From a candidate division Zixibacteria bacterium HGW-Zixibacteria-1 (lineage in GTDB: Bacteria > Zixibacteria > MSB-5A5 > GN15 > PGXB01), in NCBI GenBank assembly GCA_002838945.1, contig PGXB01000039.1, forward strand, positions 1 through 35,124: a stretch of 35,124 nt of DNA, read 5' to 3'. Shown piece after piece: positions 15,952 to 24,219 of this stretch. A program made the translations under genes and the position numbers. Within the stretch, counting starts at the first letter, position 1. Each line of letters starts with the position of its first letter. The notes below the pieces were generated by a model. The model searched no databases and was not told where the DNA came from. It was given only the letters and a program-made list of their open reading frames with translations.

Positions 15952-15978
15952 GGGTTTTGTTATCGACAAACAAAACCC
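15952..15978 (-). terminator. Hairpin after the outer-membrane barrel gene, possible terminator
   Basis: A perfect 10-base stem GGGTTTTGTT/AACAAAACCC with a 7-base loop, 15 bases past the stop at 15994. No T-run follows on the minus strand, so intrinsic termination is uncertain. Confidence 0.45.
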
Positions 15979-15993
15979 CCGCCATGCACTTGA

Positions 15994-17631
15994 CTAAAAT
16001 ATATAATGTTCAATGCTGGCGTTGAAGGCGTAATTATAGTTGTCGTCGTCCTCAATAAATATCCCTTGCGGCAGTTCTCCAGATGAGAAAAAGTAGCCTA
16101 CACTTAAAGTGAGCGTTGTTGGAATCGCCAAACGATATTCCAAATTACCACTGAGGTCTAAATCCCACATTGTCTGTGATAAATCAATGAAGGTATTACT
16201 AAGGGCATCGAATACAGTAGTTGTGACCTTTCGGTGATGCTGAATATGGTAATCGCCAGCGAATGAAATTGATGTCCTTGAATTGATGATATTTGTGATG
16301 ACGGCCGTCAAGTCTCCTGTGTACATGTCCTTATATTTATAGATCCTTTCAAAATGTCGATTTGAATAATTAGGCAAATAACTTATCAGATCATCTTCGT
16401 ATTTTATTTCATGTTTAAAGTACGTGGCAATTGATATTGTACCATCAAGCTGCCAGTGATGGCCAAAAGGTTCATGGTATTCGCCTTCTATATTTAGTCC
16501 ACCCGACTTAATGATGTCTTTGCTATGTACATAAGAATGTGTGATTGTTTCAGAAATTAAATTTGTGTCCACAGTTGCAGGGAAATTCAGATCAGTTTCA
16601 GTGGATAGCTCATATATAGTTCCTTTGGTTGTCGTTTGGCTGCTCAAATAATAATATGACAGGACCGGGCCGACGCGCAAACGATAGCCGAATTTTCTTG
16701 ATACTCGAGGAAAATAATCCCACACATCCTGCAAAATGACCAGACCTGACGGATCGAGTTCAGTAGCTATATTCTCGCTCTTGAGATAGTCACAAATAGC
16801 TGTCAAAGCCTCGATCCTGCGTATTCGACTATCAATAATGTGTTTCATATTATATTGATAAATTATCTCAGTCAGCCGCATCATCTGGTCATAATCGGGC
16901 ATTTTTATCAGGTAGCTGTTCTTCTGCAACTCATCAATCATGTATAATGCGGTCGATGCATAAACGCCCTCATAAAGCCTTCCCCATCCCGGGCCAAGTT
17001 TTACATCGATAGTATAGCGTTTTGAATCCCGATTTATATCTTCATTTTGGCTTTGATAATTCTCAGATAGAGTATTGGCGACAATAGCTCTGGAATAAGA
17101 ATCCTCATCATTACTGGGCCAGGCAGTATTAACGTAATCAATGCTAAATTCTTCTTCACTTGAAAGGAAAAGATCGTCCAAAATGTATATCCCTGCGTCG
17201 ATAAAGTATGAATTGAAAATATGATATTCATAACTGGTAATTTCACTTTCCAATTTACGTAAATTGGTGATGGCATATTTAAAGTCGTCTACATCTTCAA
17301 AATGCTCACGACCGAAATCGGCTAATAAATCCGAGCGAAATAAATAAAATCGGGGAATTACCTCATATCTTTTTTCGATTTCCCCGCCAAGTTCGAGATT
17401 TTGCTCGTTGCGTCTGTTTTCGTAGCGCCTGTATGCGGATACAAACGGTTGATTCTCACTTAACCGTGATCCTGAACTATTCATTCCACCGTTTACTTTC
17501 AGTTCGAGGTCGGTGAACCTTTGCGGGATAAAACTATCCACCCTGAATTGCGGTTGATCGGCAAAAACAGCAGTGGTCATCGATATAAAAATAAAAAGTG
17601 AAAAATAAAATGAGATCCGATAGCGGTACAT
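15994..17631 (-). CDS. Predicted outer-membrane beta-barrel protein
   Basis: A 545-residue exported protein with signal peptide 1-24 (FISMTTAVFA). The N-terminal half is mixed with helical parts (IRRIEALTAICDYLKSENIA). The C-terminal half has alternating aromatic/polar strands (YRLRVGPVLSYYYLSS, HWQLDGTISIATYFKHEI, LTLSVGYFFSSG), and the last strand ends in IEHYIF, with a terminal Phe as in BamA-recognised barrels. No family recognised. The gene is visibly richer in A+T than its neighbours, which could mean recent acquisition or relaxed codon use. It is transcribed alone. Confidence 0.65.
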   Translation of the reverse strand: MYRYRISFYFSLFIFISMTTAVFADQPQFRVDSFIPQRFTDLELKVNGGMNSSGSRLSENQPFVSAYRRYENRRNEQNLELGGEIEKRYEVIPRFYLFRSDLLADFGREHFEDVDDFKYAITNLRKLESEITSYEYHIFNSYFIDAGIYILDDLFLSSEEEFSIDYVNTAWPSNDEDSYSRAIVANTLSENYQSQNEDINRDSKRYTIDVKLGPGWGRLYEGVYASTALYMIDELQKNSYLIKMPDYDQMMRLTEIIYQYNMKHIIDSRIRRIEALTAICDYLKSENIATELDPSGLVILQDVWDYFPRVSRKFGYRLRVGPVLSYYYLSSQTTTKGTIYELSTETDLNFPATVDTNLISETITHSYVHSKDIIKSGGLNIEGEYHEPFGHHWQLDGTISIATYFKHEIKYEDDLISYLPNYSNRHFERIYKYKDMYTGDLTAVITNIINSRTSISFAGDYHIQHHRKVTTTVFDALSNTFIDLSQTMWDLDLSGNLEYRLAIPTTLTLSVGYFFSSGELPQGIFIEDDDNYNYAFNASIEHYIF

Positions 17632-17751
17632 AACGCCCTCCCATGATTATATTCTATTTTAATTATGCCGCACCTTATTATAATAATAAATGTAGCGTCG
17701 GTTCCACAATTATTTCGATTATGGCGAAAAAAAAATTGAGGGAATGTCGAC

Positions 17752-18891
17752 TTATTTTATCAGCTTTTGGATTATTTCATCGGCGAGCGGAAAGCCGGAT
17801 TCGGTCAGCCGCATATATTTTTTACCGGCTTCGATCAGTCCGGCATGCAGGCAAATACTGAGATTTTGGGTGTCGATGGCATTCTTCAGCGGCATCTTAA
17901 AACGCCGCCGGAAATCCTGACGGTTAATTCCTCGGGTGGTGCGCAAACCGAGCATGATAGCTTCAGCCATCCGTGATTCAATGCTCTCGGTATCGAAAAT
18001 GAGGGGGCGGATGCCGCGCGAGATCTGGTCGATATATGTTTTTAGATCCGGCTTGTTGGCAAAGCGGCGGTTGTCGATAAAACTGTGGGCCGAAGGTCCG
18101 AGGCCGAGATATTCGCCGCCCTCCCAGTAGCGCATGTTGTGCCGGCATTCGAAACCGGGTTTTGCGAATGAAGAGATTTCATATCGGTGCAGATTATACT
18201 GCCCCAGTTCCATATTAATAGCCAGGTACATGGCTGCCATCAGGTCGTTGGCCGGGAGGCGCAGCCGGCCGTCGACGATTTTCTTTTCCAGAATTGTGTC
18301 ATGCTCGACAGTCAATTGATAATATGAGACATGCGGCGGGGCCAGGTCGATCAATTGATTCAGATCATCCGAAAGAAGTTTTCCGGTCTGACGCGGCAGG
18401 CCGAAAATCATGTCGATGCCGAAATTTTCGAAGCCCAGCGCCCGGGTCAGATATATCGCCCGGAAAGAATCATCGAGAACATGTTTTCGTCCGAGCAGTT
18501 TAAGCAGGCGGGTATTGAAACTCTGAATGCCGAATACGGGCCGGGTAACACGCAGTTCCTTGAAAGCATTCAGGCGGTCGGCATCGACCGATTCCGGGTT
18601 GACCTCAAGCGTAAATTCGACGCCGGGTTTAATCGTAAAATGAGAGCGAATACTGGTCAGGAAATTTTCGAACAGAGGGAGGTTGATTAACGATGGTGTT
18701 CCGCCTCCGAAATAGATGGTCTCGATAACTCTGTTATCGGGATCGATAGTATCGGCGGCCAGCGCCAGTTCGGTTGTCAGCGCCTTGAAGTAGGCGGTTT
18801 CCATGGTTTCATTGCATCGGATTTTATAGAAGTCGCAATATGAGCAGAGATTGGTGCAAAAGGGATAATGGATATAAAGAGAAAGAGTCAT
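17752..18891 (-). CDS. hemW: HemW-type radical SAM heme chaperone
   Basis: A 379-residue radical SAM protein (MTLSLYIHYPFCTNLCSYCD) with C12, C16 and C19 binding the [4Fe-4S] cluster. YFGGGTPSLI, a GIQSFNTRLLKLLGRKH segment and a conserved YEISSFAKPG follow, and the C-terminus is the HemN-type winged helix. Length and N-terminus fit HemW (formerly 'HemN-like coproporphyrinogen oxidase'), which inserts heme rather than oxidising coproporphyrinogen. The frame is open ten codons upstream, but ATG 18891 lies two bases after the lepB stop and starts the family domain, so it is preferred. Translationally coupled to lepB. Confidence 0.9.
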   Translation of the reverse strand: MTLSLYIHYPFCTNLCSYCDFYKIRCNETMETAYFKALTTELALAADTIDPDNRVIETIYFGGGTPSLINLPLFENFLTSIRSHFTIKPGVEFTLEVNPESVDADRLNAFKELRVTRPVFGIQSFNTRLLKLLGRKHVLDDSFRAIYLTRALGFENFGIDMIFGLPRQTGKLLSDDLNQLIDLAPPHVSYYQLTVEHDTILEKKIVDGRLRLPANDLMAAMYLAINMELGQYNLHRYEISSFAKPGFECRHNMRYWEGGEYLGLGPSAHSFIDNRRFANKPDLKTYIDQISRGIRPLIFDTESIESRMAEAIMLGLRTTRGINRQDFRRRFKMPLKNAIDTQNLSICLHAGLIEAGKKYMRLTESGFPLADEIIQKLIK

Positions 18892-18893
18892 TT

Positions 18894-19628
18894 TTAAAGC
18901 GCGGTAAACAAACGGTCCCACCGCGTATGGGACGGAAAACCGGTCAGGAAGTAGAAAGTATTACCGAAGACGGAGGTAATATAAGGAAACTCCCACTTGG
19001 GGGAATCCGGATCGGGTTCCCATGACCAGTATATGAACAACGCCTTGCCCTTGAGAAATTCAGCCGGCACAAAACCCCAGAACCGGCTGTCCTGGCTCTC
19101 ATCACGGTTGTCTCCAAGCACGAAATATTGCCCGATCGGAACCTGAACAGGGCCGAAATTGTCGCGGGCCGAAAGCTGAGCCGCCATGATTTTGGGATCG
19201 CTGTTTTTGGCATTGGGGAGAATTTCCGCCAGTTGATTATCGACATAAACGACCTTGTCGATTATTTCGACGGTCTGACCCGGCAGGGCAACTATCCGTT
19301 TGATATAATCCTTGGTCGGATTAAGCGGATATTTGAAGACGACGACATCATTTGTCTGTGGTTCGCCGAAATTGTAGGCCAGTTTGTTGACGAAAATGTA
19401 ATCTCCCTCGAACAGCGAATCCTCCATCGAGGCGGAATCGACCCGATAAGCCGACACGACAAACAGCCTTAAAAGAACGGCTGCCGCCAGCGAAATAAAG
19501 AGAACTTCGACATATTCCCGCCAGAGCGGTTTGGTCTTTTGGGGCCGGCGGGGTGGTCGCGGGGGACGAACCGTCGGCTTATCCGTTTCGACCTGTTGAA
19601 ATTCTTCAAGGAGAAAATCGTTATTCAT
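18894..19628 (-). CDS. lepB: Signal peptidase I
   Basis: A 244-residue inner-membrane protease that removes signal peptides of Sec-exported proteins. An N-terminal Pro/Arg-rich cytosolic tail (RPPRPPRRPQ) is followed by one membrane segment (about 41-58). The catalytic Ser S67 lies in SASMEDSL, the Lys K110 in YIKRIVALPGQ, and box E is GDNRDESQDSRFWG. Only one clear N-terminal membrane span, as in many non-enterobacterial enzymes. A weak C-terminal hydrophobic stretch (SVFGNTFYFLTGF) may touch the membrane. In an operon with hemW, and divergent from ridA. Confidence 0.95.
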   Translation of the reverse strand: MNNDFLLEEFQQVETDKPTVRPPRPPRRPQKTKPLWREYVEVLFISLAAAVLLRLFVVSAYRVDSASMEDSLFEGDYIFVNKLAYNFGEPQTNDVVVFKYPLNPTKDYIKRIVALPGQTVEIIDKVVYVDNQLAEILPNAKNSDPKIMAAQLSARDNFGPVQVPIGQYFVLGDNRDESQDSRFWGFVPAEFLKGKALFIYWSWEPDPDSPKWEFPYITSVFGNTFYFLTGFPSHTRWDRLFTAL

Positions 19629-19692
19629 ACTTGTTAATTTATCGGTGTCTTGTTACTTTTTCTTTAACTGTCCAAAAGACAATAAATAAGGA

Positions 19693-19722
19693 TTGATTTT
19701 CAATGCGCAAGTCATTTATAGA
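19693..19722 (+). promoter_or_regulatory. Possible promoter for ridA and the MFS gene
   Basis: TTGATT (19693-19698), an 18-base spacer and TATAGA (19717-19722), about 48 bases before the GTG start in the divergent lepB-ridA spacer. A weak hexamer match only. Confidence 0.35.
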
Positions 19723-19770
19723 ATATTACGTTTCAGCAAAAACAATCAATAATTATAGAAAGGAGATATT

Positions 19771-20154
19771 GTGAAGGAAATTATTAAGACCGATAAGGCG
19801 CCGGCTGCGGTCGGGCCGTATTCGCAAGCCATCAAGGTGAAATGCGCCACCATGATTTTCTGCTCGGGGCAGATTCCGCTCGATCCCAAAACCGGAAATA
19901 TTGTCGGTGAGACCGCTTCGGAGCAGGCCGAGCAAGTGATTACCAATCTCAAGGCGGTTTTGAAGGCGGCCGGAGCCGATTTGACCAATGTTGTCAAGAC
20001 CAATGTATATCTAACCAGTATGGATGATTTCGTCCCGGTCAATGAGGTCTATGCCCGCCATTTTACGACCCAGCTTCCGGCGCGCGCCGCGGTTGAGGTC
20101 AGCCGCCTGCCCAGAGGTGTCAAAGTCGAAATCGAGGCTGTTGCGGTTATCTGA
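19771..20154 (+). CDS. ridA: Reactive intermediate/imine deaminase
   Basis: A 127-residue RidA/YjgF/UK114 family protein that hydrolyses reactive enamine/imine intermediates made by PLP enzymes, forming ammonia and the keto acid. Family landmarks: KAPAAVGPYSQAI, FCSGQIPLDPKTG, ADLTNVVKTNVYLTSMDDF, and PARAAVEVSRLPRGVKVEIEAVAV, which holds the substrate-carboxylate Arg and the C-terminal Glu. The start is GTG with AGGAG six bases upstream. Two bases separate it from the MFS transporter gene. Confidence 0.96.
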   Translation: MKEIIKTDKAPAAVGPYSQAIKVKCATMIFCSGQIPLDPKTGNIVGETASEQAEQVITNLKAVLKAAGADLTNVVKTNVYLTSMDDFVPVNEVYARHFTTQLPARAAVEVSRLPRGVKVEIEAVAVI

Positions 20155-20156
20155 AA

Positions 20157-21326
20157 TTGAGCGAGCGAAATATAAGACTGTTTTACTGGCTTGAGGCAGG
20201 ATTATCCCTCATGGGCGGGATTATCCTGCCGGTTTATGTCCTTTATTTCAGGCATTACGAAATCACGCTTTTTCAGGTGGCTTTACTGGCGGCGGTCTTT
20301 GAAGCCACCATTATAATATTTGAAATACCGACCGGCCGTCTGGCCGATCGCTACGGGCGTAAGTTATCGACTTTCATAGGCTTCGCTCTTTACGCCATGT
20401 CTGCCCTGGTTTTCCTGCTCTTTCGTGATTTTACCGGTTTCTTGGTCGCGGAAGTGATTTTCGGTATTGCCGAGACTTTTATTTCGGGCGCTCTTGAGGC
20501 GCTGGCTGTTGACAGCCTCCCCGAATCGAACCGGGATGAACGGCTGGCCGAAATATTTGCCAATCGGACCGTTTATAAGTCGGCATCTTTATTATGCGGT
20601 ATGATTCTGGGCGGGTTTCTGGCCGGGGCGGCCCTTTCGGCTCTTTTTATTCCAGTTTTGATTGTGGCCCTGTTATGCCTTTTGCCGGCTTTGTTGCTTC
20701 AGGAAACGAGGGCCTCGGAAACGGATGATAAGCCATTGCCACTGTCATCTTCCTCAATACTAAAAACAGTTCTTTCAAGCGGGACAGTTGCGGCGCTTTT
20801 TGCGGTCGGGCTGGCGGCAAATTTTGTCTTCGAACCGGTCGATCAATTCTGGCAGGTTTTATTCTCGGAAGTCAGGAATTTGGGTGGGTCATATTTTGGT
20901 ATGTTAACAGCGGCCGGGATGATAATGGCTATTGTCTCGGCAAAGATTACAAAGAAGTTATATGGCTATCTCAAGCTGTATTTGACCGGGGCCTTTATTC
21001 TTGTCACGCTCTCTTTGATGGCGGCGGTACGGCTGCCGATGGCTCCGGCCCTGGCTGGAATAATAGTCTATTTTGCCATGAAGGAACTGATTCGGCCGAT
21101 AATCTCGACGCACCTTAACCGCCGCTTCAAATCGGAAAACCGGGCGACCATGCTCTCGGCCTATAATCTGGTCTGCTCGATCGGTGAAGTTGCAGCCGGA
21201 GTCCTGGCCGGTCTGATGGCGCAACAATGGGGTGTTAAATTCCTGTTTTATGTCTCGTCTGTCGGCGCCGTGATTATTCCAATAATTTATATTGCCGTTT
21301 CCGGCGCCAGAAGGCCAAAGCCTTGA
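20157..21326 (+). CDS. Major facilitator superfamily transporter
   Basis: A 389-residue integral membrane protein with about 12 hydrophobic segments. The loop after segment 2 holds motif A (GRLADRYGRKLS). A PTGRLAD run and the mid-protein polar loop (TRASETDDKPLPLSSSS) split it into two six-helix halves. Substrate not predictable; the sequence style resembles drug/metabolite exporters. Start is TTG at 20157, two bases after ridA, giving the N-terminus MSERNIRLFYWLEAGLSL; no better ATG lies before the first membrane segment. Confidence 0.85.
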   Translation: MSERNIRLFYWLEAGLSLMGGIILPVYVLYFRHYEITLFQVALLAAVFEATIIIFEIPTGRLADRYGRKLSTFIGFALYAMSALVFLLFRDFTGFLVAEVIFGIAETFISGALEALAVDSLPESNRDERLAEIFANRTVYKSASLLCGMILGGFLAGAALSALFIPVLIVALLCLLPALLLQETRASETDDKPLPLSSSSILKTVLSSGTVAALFAVGLAANFVFEPVDQFWQVLFSEVRNLGGSYFGMLTAAGMIMAIVSAKITKKLYGYLKLYLTGAFILVTLSLMAAVRLPMAPALAGIIVYFAMKELIRPIISTHLNRRFKSENRATMLSAYNLVCSIGEVAAGVLAGLMAQQWGVKFLFYVSSVGAVIIPIIYIAVSGARRPKP

Positions 21327-21341
21327 AATTAGTTAATTGTC

Positions 21342-22406
21342 CTATGCTCTAAAATCGACTTTTGCCGCGTTCCGGCGCCAATAATAAATTGAGGTTGCCG
21401 CTATTAATATTAGAAGAATCATCAGGATCAGTCCACCGGTACGTGACAGGAAAGGAACTCTTTCCCTTATTGGTATAAATTCGACATAGTTTGGCGACTG
21501 CCCCACATAAGAGCAGCCGTATTCAATCCGCATGTAGCCGTCCTCGCCCCATCCGGTTCCCCAGGAATTACGAATTATCCATATCCCATTTGTCCCCTGC
21601 CTGTCATCCCAGCCGACAATGTTGACGGTATGGTTGACCATCGAATCATTACAGGCATTGAAAACTCCGCCGGTATAGGCCCGGAACGGATCATTTACGA
21701 AAATCGAGACGCATATCGGGCCATAATCCAGAATGGCCTGCTTCATGGCCTCGATCGACGGATTGAATAAGTCATCGCCGATATAACTCCAGCGATGGAT
21801 GGTATAGGGGTGAGTATGTTCTCCATTGCAGTAACCTTCTTCCTCCAGGTAGGGGAAATCTTCCTCCGGGACGGCACCGTAATGCCCGCATTTGCCGACC
21901 TTCCATTGATGGTAGTCATGAGCGTAATAACCGCCGTAACAGCCCCACATATGAGTGTTGCAGTCGATCAGCCATTGTTCGGATAAATCAACCGACAGGC
22001 CGAATCGACGCTTGATGGCCGATTCGAGAGGTGCGATAGTGGCGAAGGCCCAGCAACTGCCGCATCCACCCTGATCCCTTATGGGCGTCAGGGCATCGCT
22101 TGACCGCCAGTCGAAACTGACGGGCAGACTTCGTGTCGGTGTGCAGGAATCAAACGGAGCCATATCCATCCAGTCGGGCGGCGTTACCAGACCGCACAGT
22201 TGTTCCATCGATAACTGCGTGGCCGGGTTCAGCCCGACACTGAATGTCCAGCCTTCCTGCAATCCCTGCTTATGCAATTCCTCGATATCCGAAGCGCTTA
22301 TCTGTGCCATCGGGGAGGCGGCCGAGGCGGCAATATATATTAAGAAGGAAATGGTAATAATGGCAAGATTCTTTTTGGTTCCTGAAAGTCCCGCAATGCA
22401 AGGCAT
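21342..22406 (-). CDS. Papain-family (C1A) protease with C-terminal sorting/anchor segment
   Basis: A 354-residue exported cysteine protease. Signal peptide to about residue 34 (ending SPMAQ), a short propeptide, then the mature domain. Q112 and C118 lie in RDQGGCGSCWAF, H259 in NHTVNIVGWDD and N280 in IRNSWGTGWGEDGY, so the catalytic set is complete. Residues about 317-346 are VPFLSRTGG, a 20-residue hydrophobic run and YYWRRN. This resembles the IPTL-CTERM/PEP-CTERM class of C-terminal sorting signals: a Pro-containing motif, a membrane span and a basic tail. The mature protease may thus be anchored and then processed at the envelope. ATG 22406 has GGAGGGAG upstream. Convergent with the MFS gene. 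Confidence 0.9.
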   Translation of the reverse strand: MPCIAGLSGTKKNLAIITISFLIYIAASAASPMAQISASDIEELHKQGLQEGWTFSVGLNPATQLSMEQLCGLVTPPDWMDMAPFDSCTPTRSLPVSFDWRSSDALTPIRDQGGCGSCWAFATIAPLESAIKRRFGLSVDLSEQWLIDCNTHMWGCYGGYYAHDYHQWKVGKCGHYGAVPEEDFPYLEEEGYCNGEHTHPYTIHRWSYIGDDLFNPSIEAMKQAILDYGPICVSIFVNDPFRAYTGGVFNACNDSMVNHTVNIVGWDDRQGTNGIWIIRNSWGTGWGEDGYMRIEYGCSYVGQSPNYVEFIPIRERVPFLSRTGGLILMILLILIAATSIYYWRRNAAKVDFRA

Positions 22407-22780
22407 AAGTCTCCCTCCGTTTGAATTTGGCGATGGTCGCCAATACTTTTTTGAAGTCAGCGGGGCAGGGATAATTTAATGCAAAAAATAATAATTAATG
22501 AGAGCCATCTATTTGCAACAGCTTCCCGATAACAGATGGCCTGATTTATTTAAAACTATCCTTACTGTAAAGATATCTCTTGACGTCTATTTTGTCAAGA
22601 AATAGTATTGATTTGACAATGCCTGTACCGTTATGTCCTGCCTAAATAAGAAAGCAATATTAGTATAGTATACTGTTTAGTATATAATTTTCGATTTTAT
22701 CACCGGGGGTGAATTGCCCCATGATTTTGTATAATCCCGCTTCTTTTAAAAAGAAATACTGTTTTCTTTCGACAAAACTC

Positions 22781-22808
22781 TTGACAAATTTGAAAAAAGG
22801 TATTTTAT
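22781..22808 (+). promoter_or_regulatory. Probable promoter of the nuo operon
   Basis: TTGACA (22781-22786), a 16-base spacer and TTTTAT (22803-22808). The predicted start of transcription, about 22815, lies some 65 bases before nuoA. Confidence 0.5.
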
Positions 22809-22820
22809 AGGTTCTTTGAT

Positions 22821-22838
22821 TTGTGATTATTATCACAA
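22821..22838 (+). promoter_or_regulatory. Crp/Fnr-type operator upstream of nuoA
   Basis: A perfect dyad TTGTGAT-N4-ATCACAA. It satisfies the Crp consensus TGTGA-N6-TCACA and is close to the Fnr pattern TTGAT-N4-ATCAA. It lies just downstream of the predicted -10, where binding would repress that promoter; it would instead activate any promoter located further downstream. Confidence 0.65.
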
Positions 22839-22880
22839 TCTTGTTTAGGCCGGGAAAATCGGTAGGAGTTGACAAAGGAT

Positions 22881-23234
22881 ATGAGCGAGTACTTATCGGT
22901 TTTGATCTTTCTGATGGTTGGGATAGGAATAGTCCTCTTTACCTTTTTCTTTGCCCGGCTGATTCGGCCCCATAATCCTTATAAAGCCAAAAATCAAACT
23001 TATGAATGTGCCGAGACCCCGATCGGGAATTCGTGGGTTAAGTTCAACAACCGCTTCTACATATTTGCGCTGATTTTTGTCGTTTTCGATGTTGAAGCGA
23101 TCTTTCTCTTCCCGTGGGCGGTGGCTTTCGGTCAATTGGGGCTGTTTGCCCTGATAGAAATGATAATCTTTATTGCTATTTTGATTTTCGGGCTTTACTA
23201 TGCGTGGAGGAAGGGGGCGCTTAAATGGGTATAA
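22881..23234 (+). CDS. nuoA: NADH-quinone oxidoreductase subunit A
   Basis: The 117-residue membrane subunit of complex I next to the quinone site. It has three hydrophobic segments and the conserved [10 protein letters not shown] and [18 protein letters not shown] stretches with the buried acidic residues. A TTG in the same frame at 22869 abuts the GGAG site, so ATG 22881, with AGGAG twelve bases upstream, is preferred. First gene of an 11-gene operon; overlaps nuoB by ten bases. Confidence 0.96.
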   Translation: MSEYLSVLIFLMVGIGIVLFTFFFARLIRPHNPYKAKNQTYECAETPIGNSWVKFNNRFYIFALIFVVFDVEAIFLFPWAVAFGQLGLFALIEMIIFIAILIFGLYYAWRKGALKWV

Positions 23235-23731
23235 TAAAGAAAGTTCCGGTATATTTGGAAAAAATCCCGGGTGGAGGTCTGATAACCACCAGCCTGGATT
23301 CCATTTTCAGTTACTCGCAGGCCAGTTCACTCTGGTATTTGCTATTCGGAACCGCCTGTTGCGCCATTGAGTTGATGGCCACCGGCGCATCCCGTTATGA
23401 TTTTGACCGGTTGGGCATGATTTTCCGCGCCTCGCCGCGCCAGTCCGACCTGATAATCGCGGCCGGGACCATTACCAAGAAAATGGGCCCAAGATTACGG
23501 CTGCTTTATGATCAGATGGCCGAGCCGAAGTATGTCATCGCCATGGGGGGATGCACGATCGGCGGCGGCCCGTTTTATTATGACAGCTATGCGGTTGAGA
23601 AGGGAATCGATCATATTGTGCCGGTTGATGTTTATATCCCCGGCTGCCCGCCGCGGCCGGAATCGCTTCTGGAAGGCTGTTTGACCCTGCAGAAGAAGGT
23701 CAAGAAACTGAAAATCCAGGATTGGAGTTAA
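23225..23731 (+). CDS. nuoB: NADH-quinone oxidoreductase subunit B
   Basis: The 168-residue Q-module subunit that binds terminal cluster N2. Its four ligands are visible: C45 and C46 ([10 protein letters not shown]), C110 (MGGCTIGGG) and C141 (IPGCPPRPE). Peripheral, on the cytosolic side. Coupled to nuoA by a ten-base overlap. Confidence 0.97.
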   Translation: MGIIKKVPVYLEKIPGGGLITTSLDSIFSYSQASSLWYLLFGTACCAIELMATGASRYDFDRLGMIFRASPRQSDLIIAAGTITKKMGPRLRLLYDQMAEPKYVIAMGGCTIGGGPFYYDSYAVEKGIDHIVPVDVYIPGCPPRPESLLEGCLTLQKKVKKLKIQDWS

Positions 23732-23742
23732 AGTTTTTTGTT

Positions 23743-24216
23743 ATGAACCGTGACGAACTTGCCAAATATCTCCTCGAAAAATTTCAGGATAAAATAGAGC
23801 CTCTCCAAACCGGCAAAGCCGAACCGTTTTTCCTGCTGAAAAAACCGGAAGATCTGGTCGATTTCTGCCGGGCCGTCAGGGATGACACTACCCTGCGGAT
23901 GGATTATCTGTGCATGATGTGCGGTGTCGATACCGGTGAGCATTTTGAAGTCGTGTATTCGCTGGCCTCGATCAAAAATCGTCTCAGATTCGATTTCAAA
24001 TTCCCGCTTCCTTTTGAAAACGCCGAGATCGATTCGGTGCAGGAAGTCTGGGCCGGGGCCAACTGGTTTGAGAGGGAAGTCTGGGAGCTTTACGGAATAA
24101 ATGTCAGGAATCATGGCAACCTGACGCGGTTTCTGCTTCCCGATGACTGGAATCAGGGACATCCGATGCGCAAGAATTGGGACGCGCCCGATTTCAAACG
24201 GATGCCCGAGGTGTAA
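23743..24216 (+). CDS. nuoC: NADH-quinone oxidoreductase subunit C
   Basis: The 157-residue (30 kDa-type) Q-module subunit, separate from NuoD rather than fused. The signature is VWAGANWFEREVWELYGI near residue 108, followed by RFLLPDDWNQGHPMRKNW. A TTG at 23722 in the same frame would overlap nuoB and add seven residues; ATG 23743 is chosen as the family-like start, with GGAG 15 bases away. The start is therefore uncertain. Confidence 0.93.
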   Translation: MNRDELAKYLLEKFQDKIEPLQTGKAEPFFLLKKPEDLVDFCRAVRDDTTLRMDYLCMMCGVDTGEHFEVVYSLASIKNRLRFDFKFPLPFENAEIDSVQEVWAGANWFEREVWELYGINVRNHGNLTRFLLPDDWNQGHPMRKNWDAPDFKRMPEV

Positions 24217-24219
24217 GAT

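Larger units (their letters stand above)
22407..22880. other. Regulatory spacer upstream of the nuo operon
   Basis: 474 bases without a gene, AT-rich. It contains CTTGAC-N9-GTCAAG (22579-22599), the perfect dyad AGTATA-G-TATACT (22662-22674), a GGGG-N7-CCCC hairpin near 22707-22720, a promoter near 22781 and a Crp/Fnr-type dyad at 22821. An ORF on the minus strand here is not supported. Confidence 0.6.

Noticed and set aside
22660-22875. A 71-codon minus-strand ORF upstream of nuoA
   Set aside because: It covers the promoter and Crp/Fnr-type dyad, is AT-driven, and has no ribosome-binding site.
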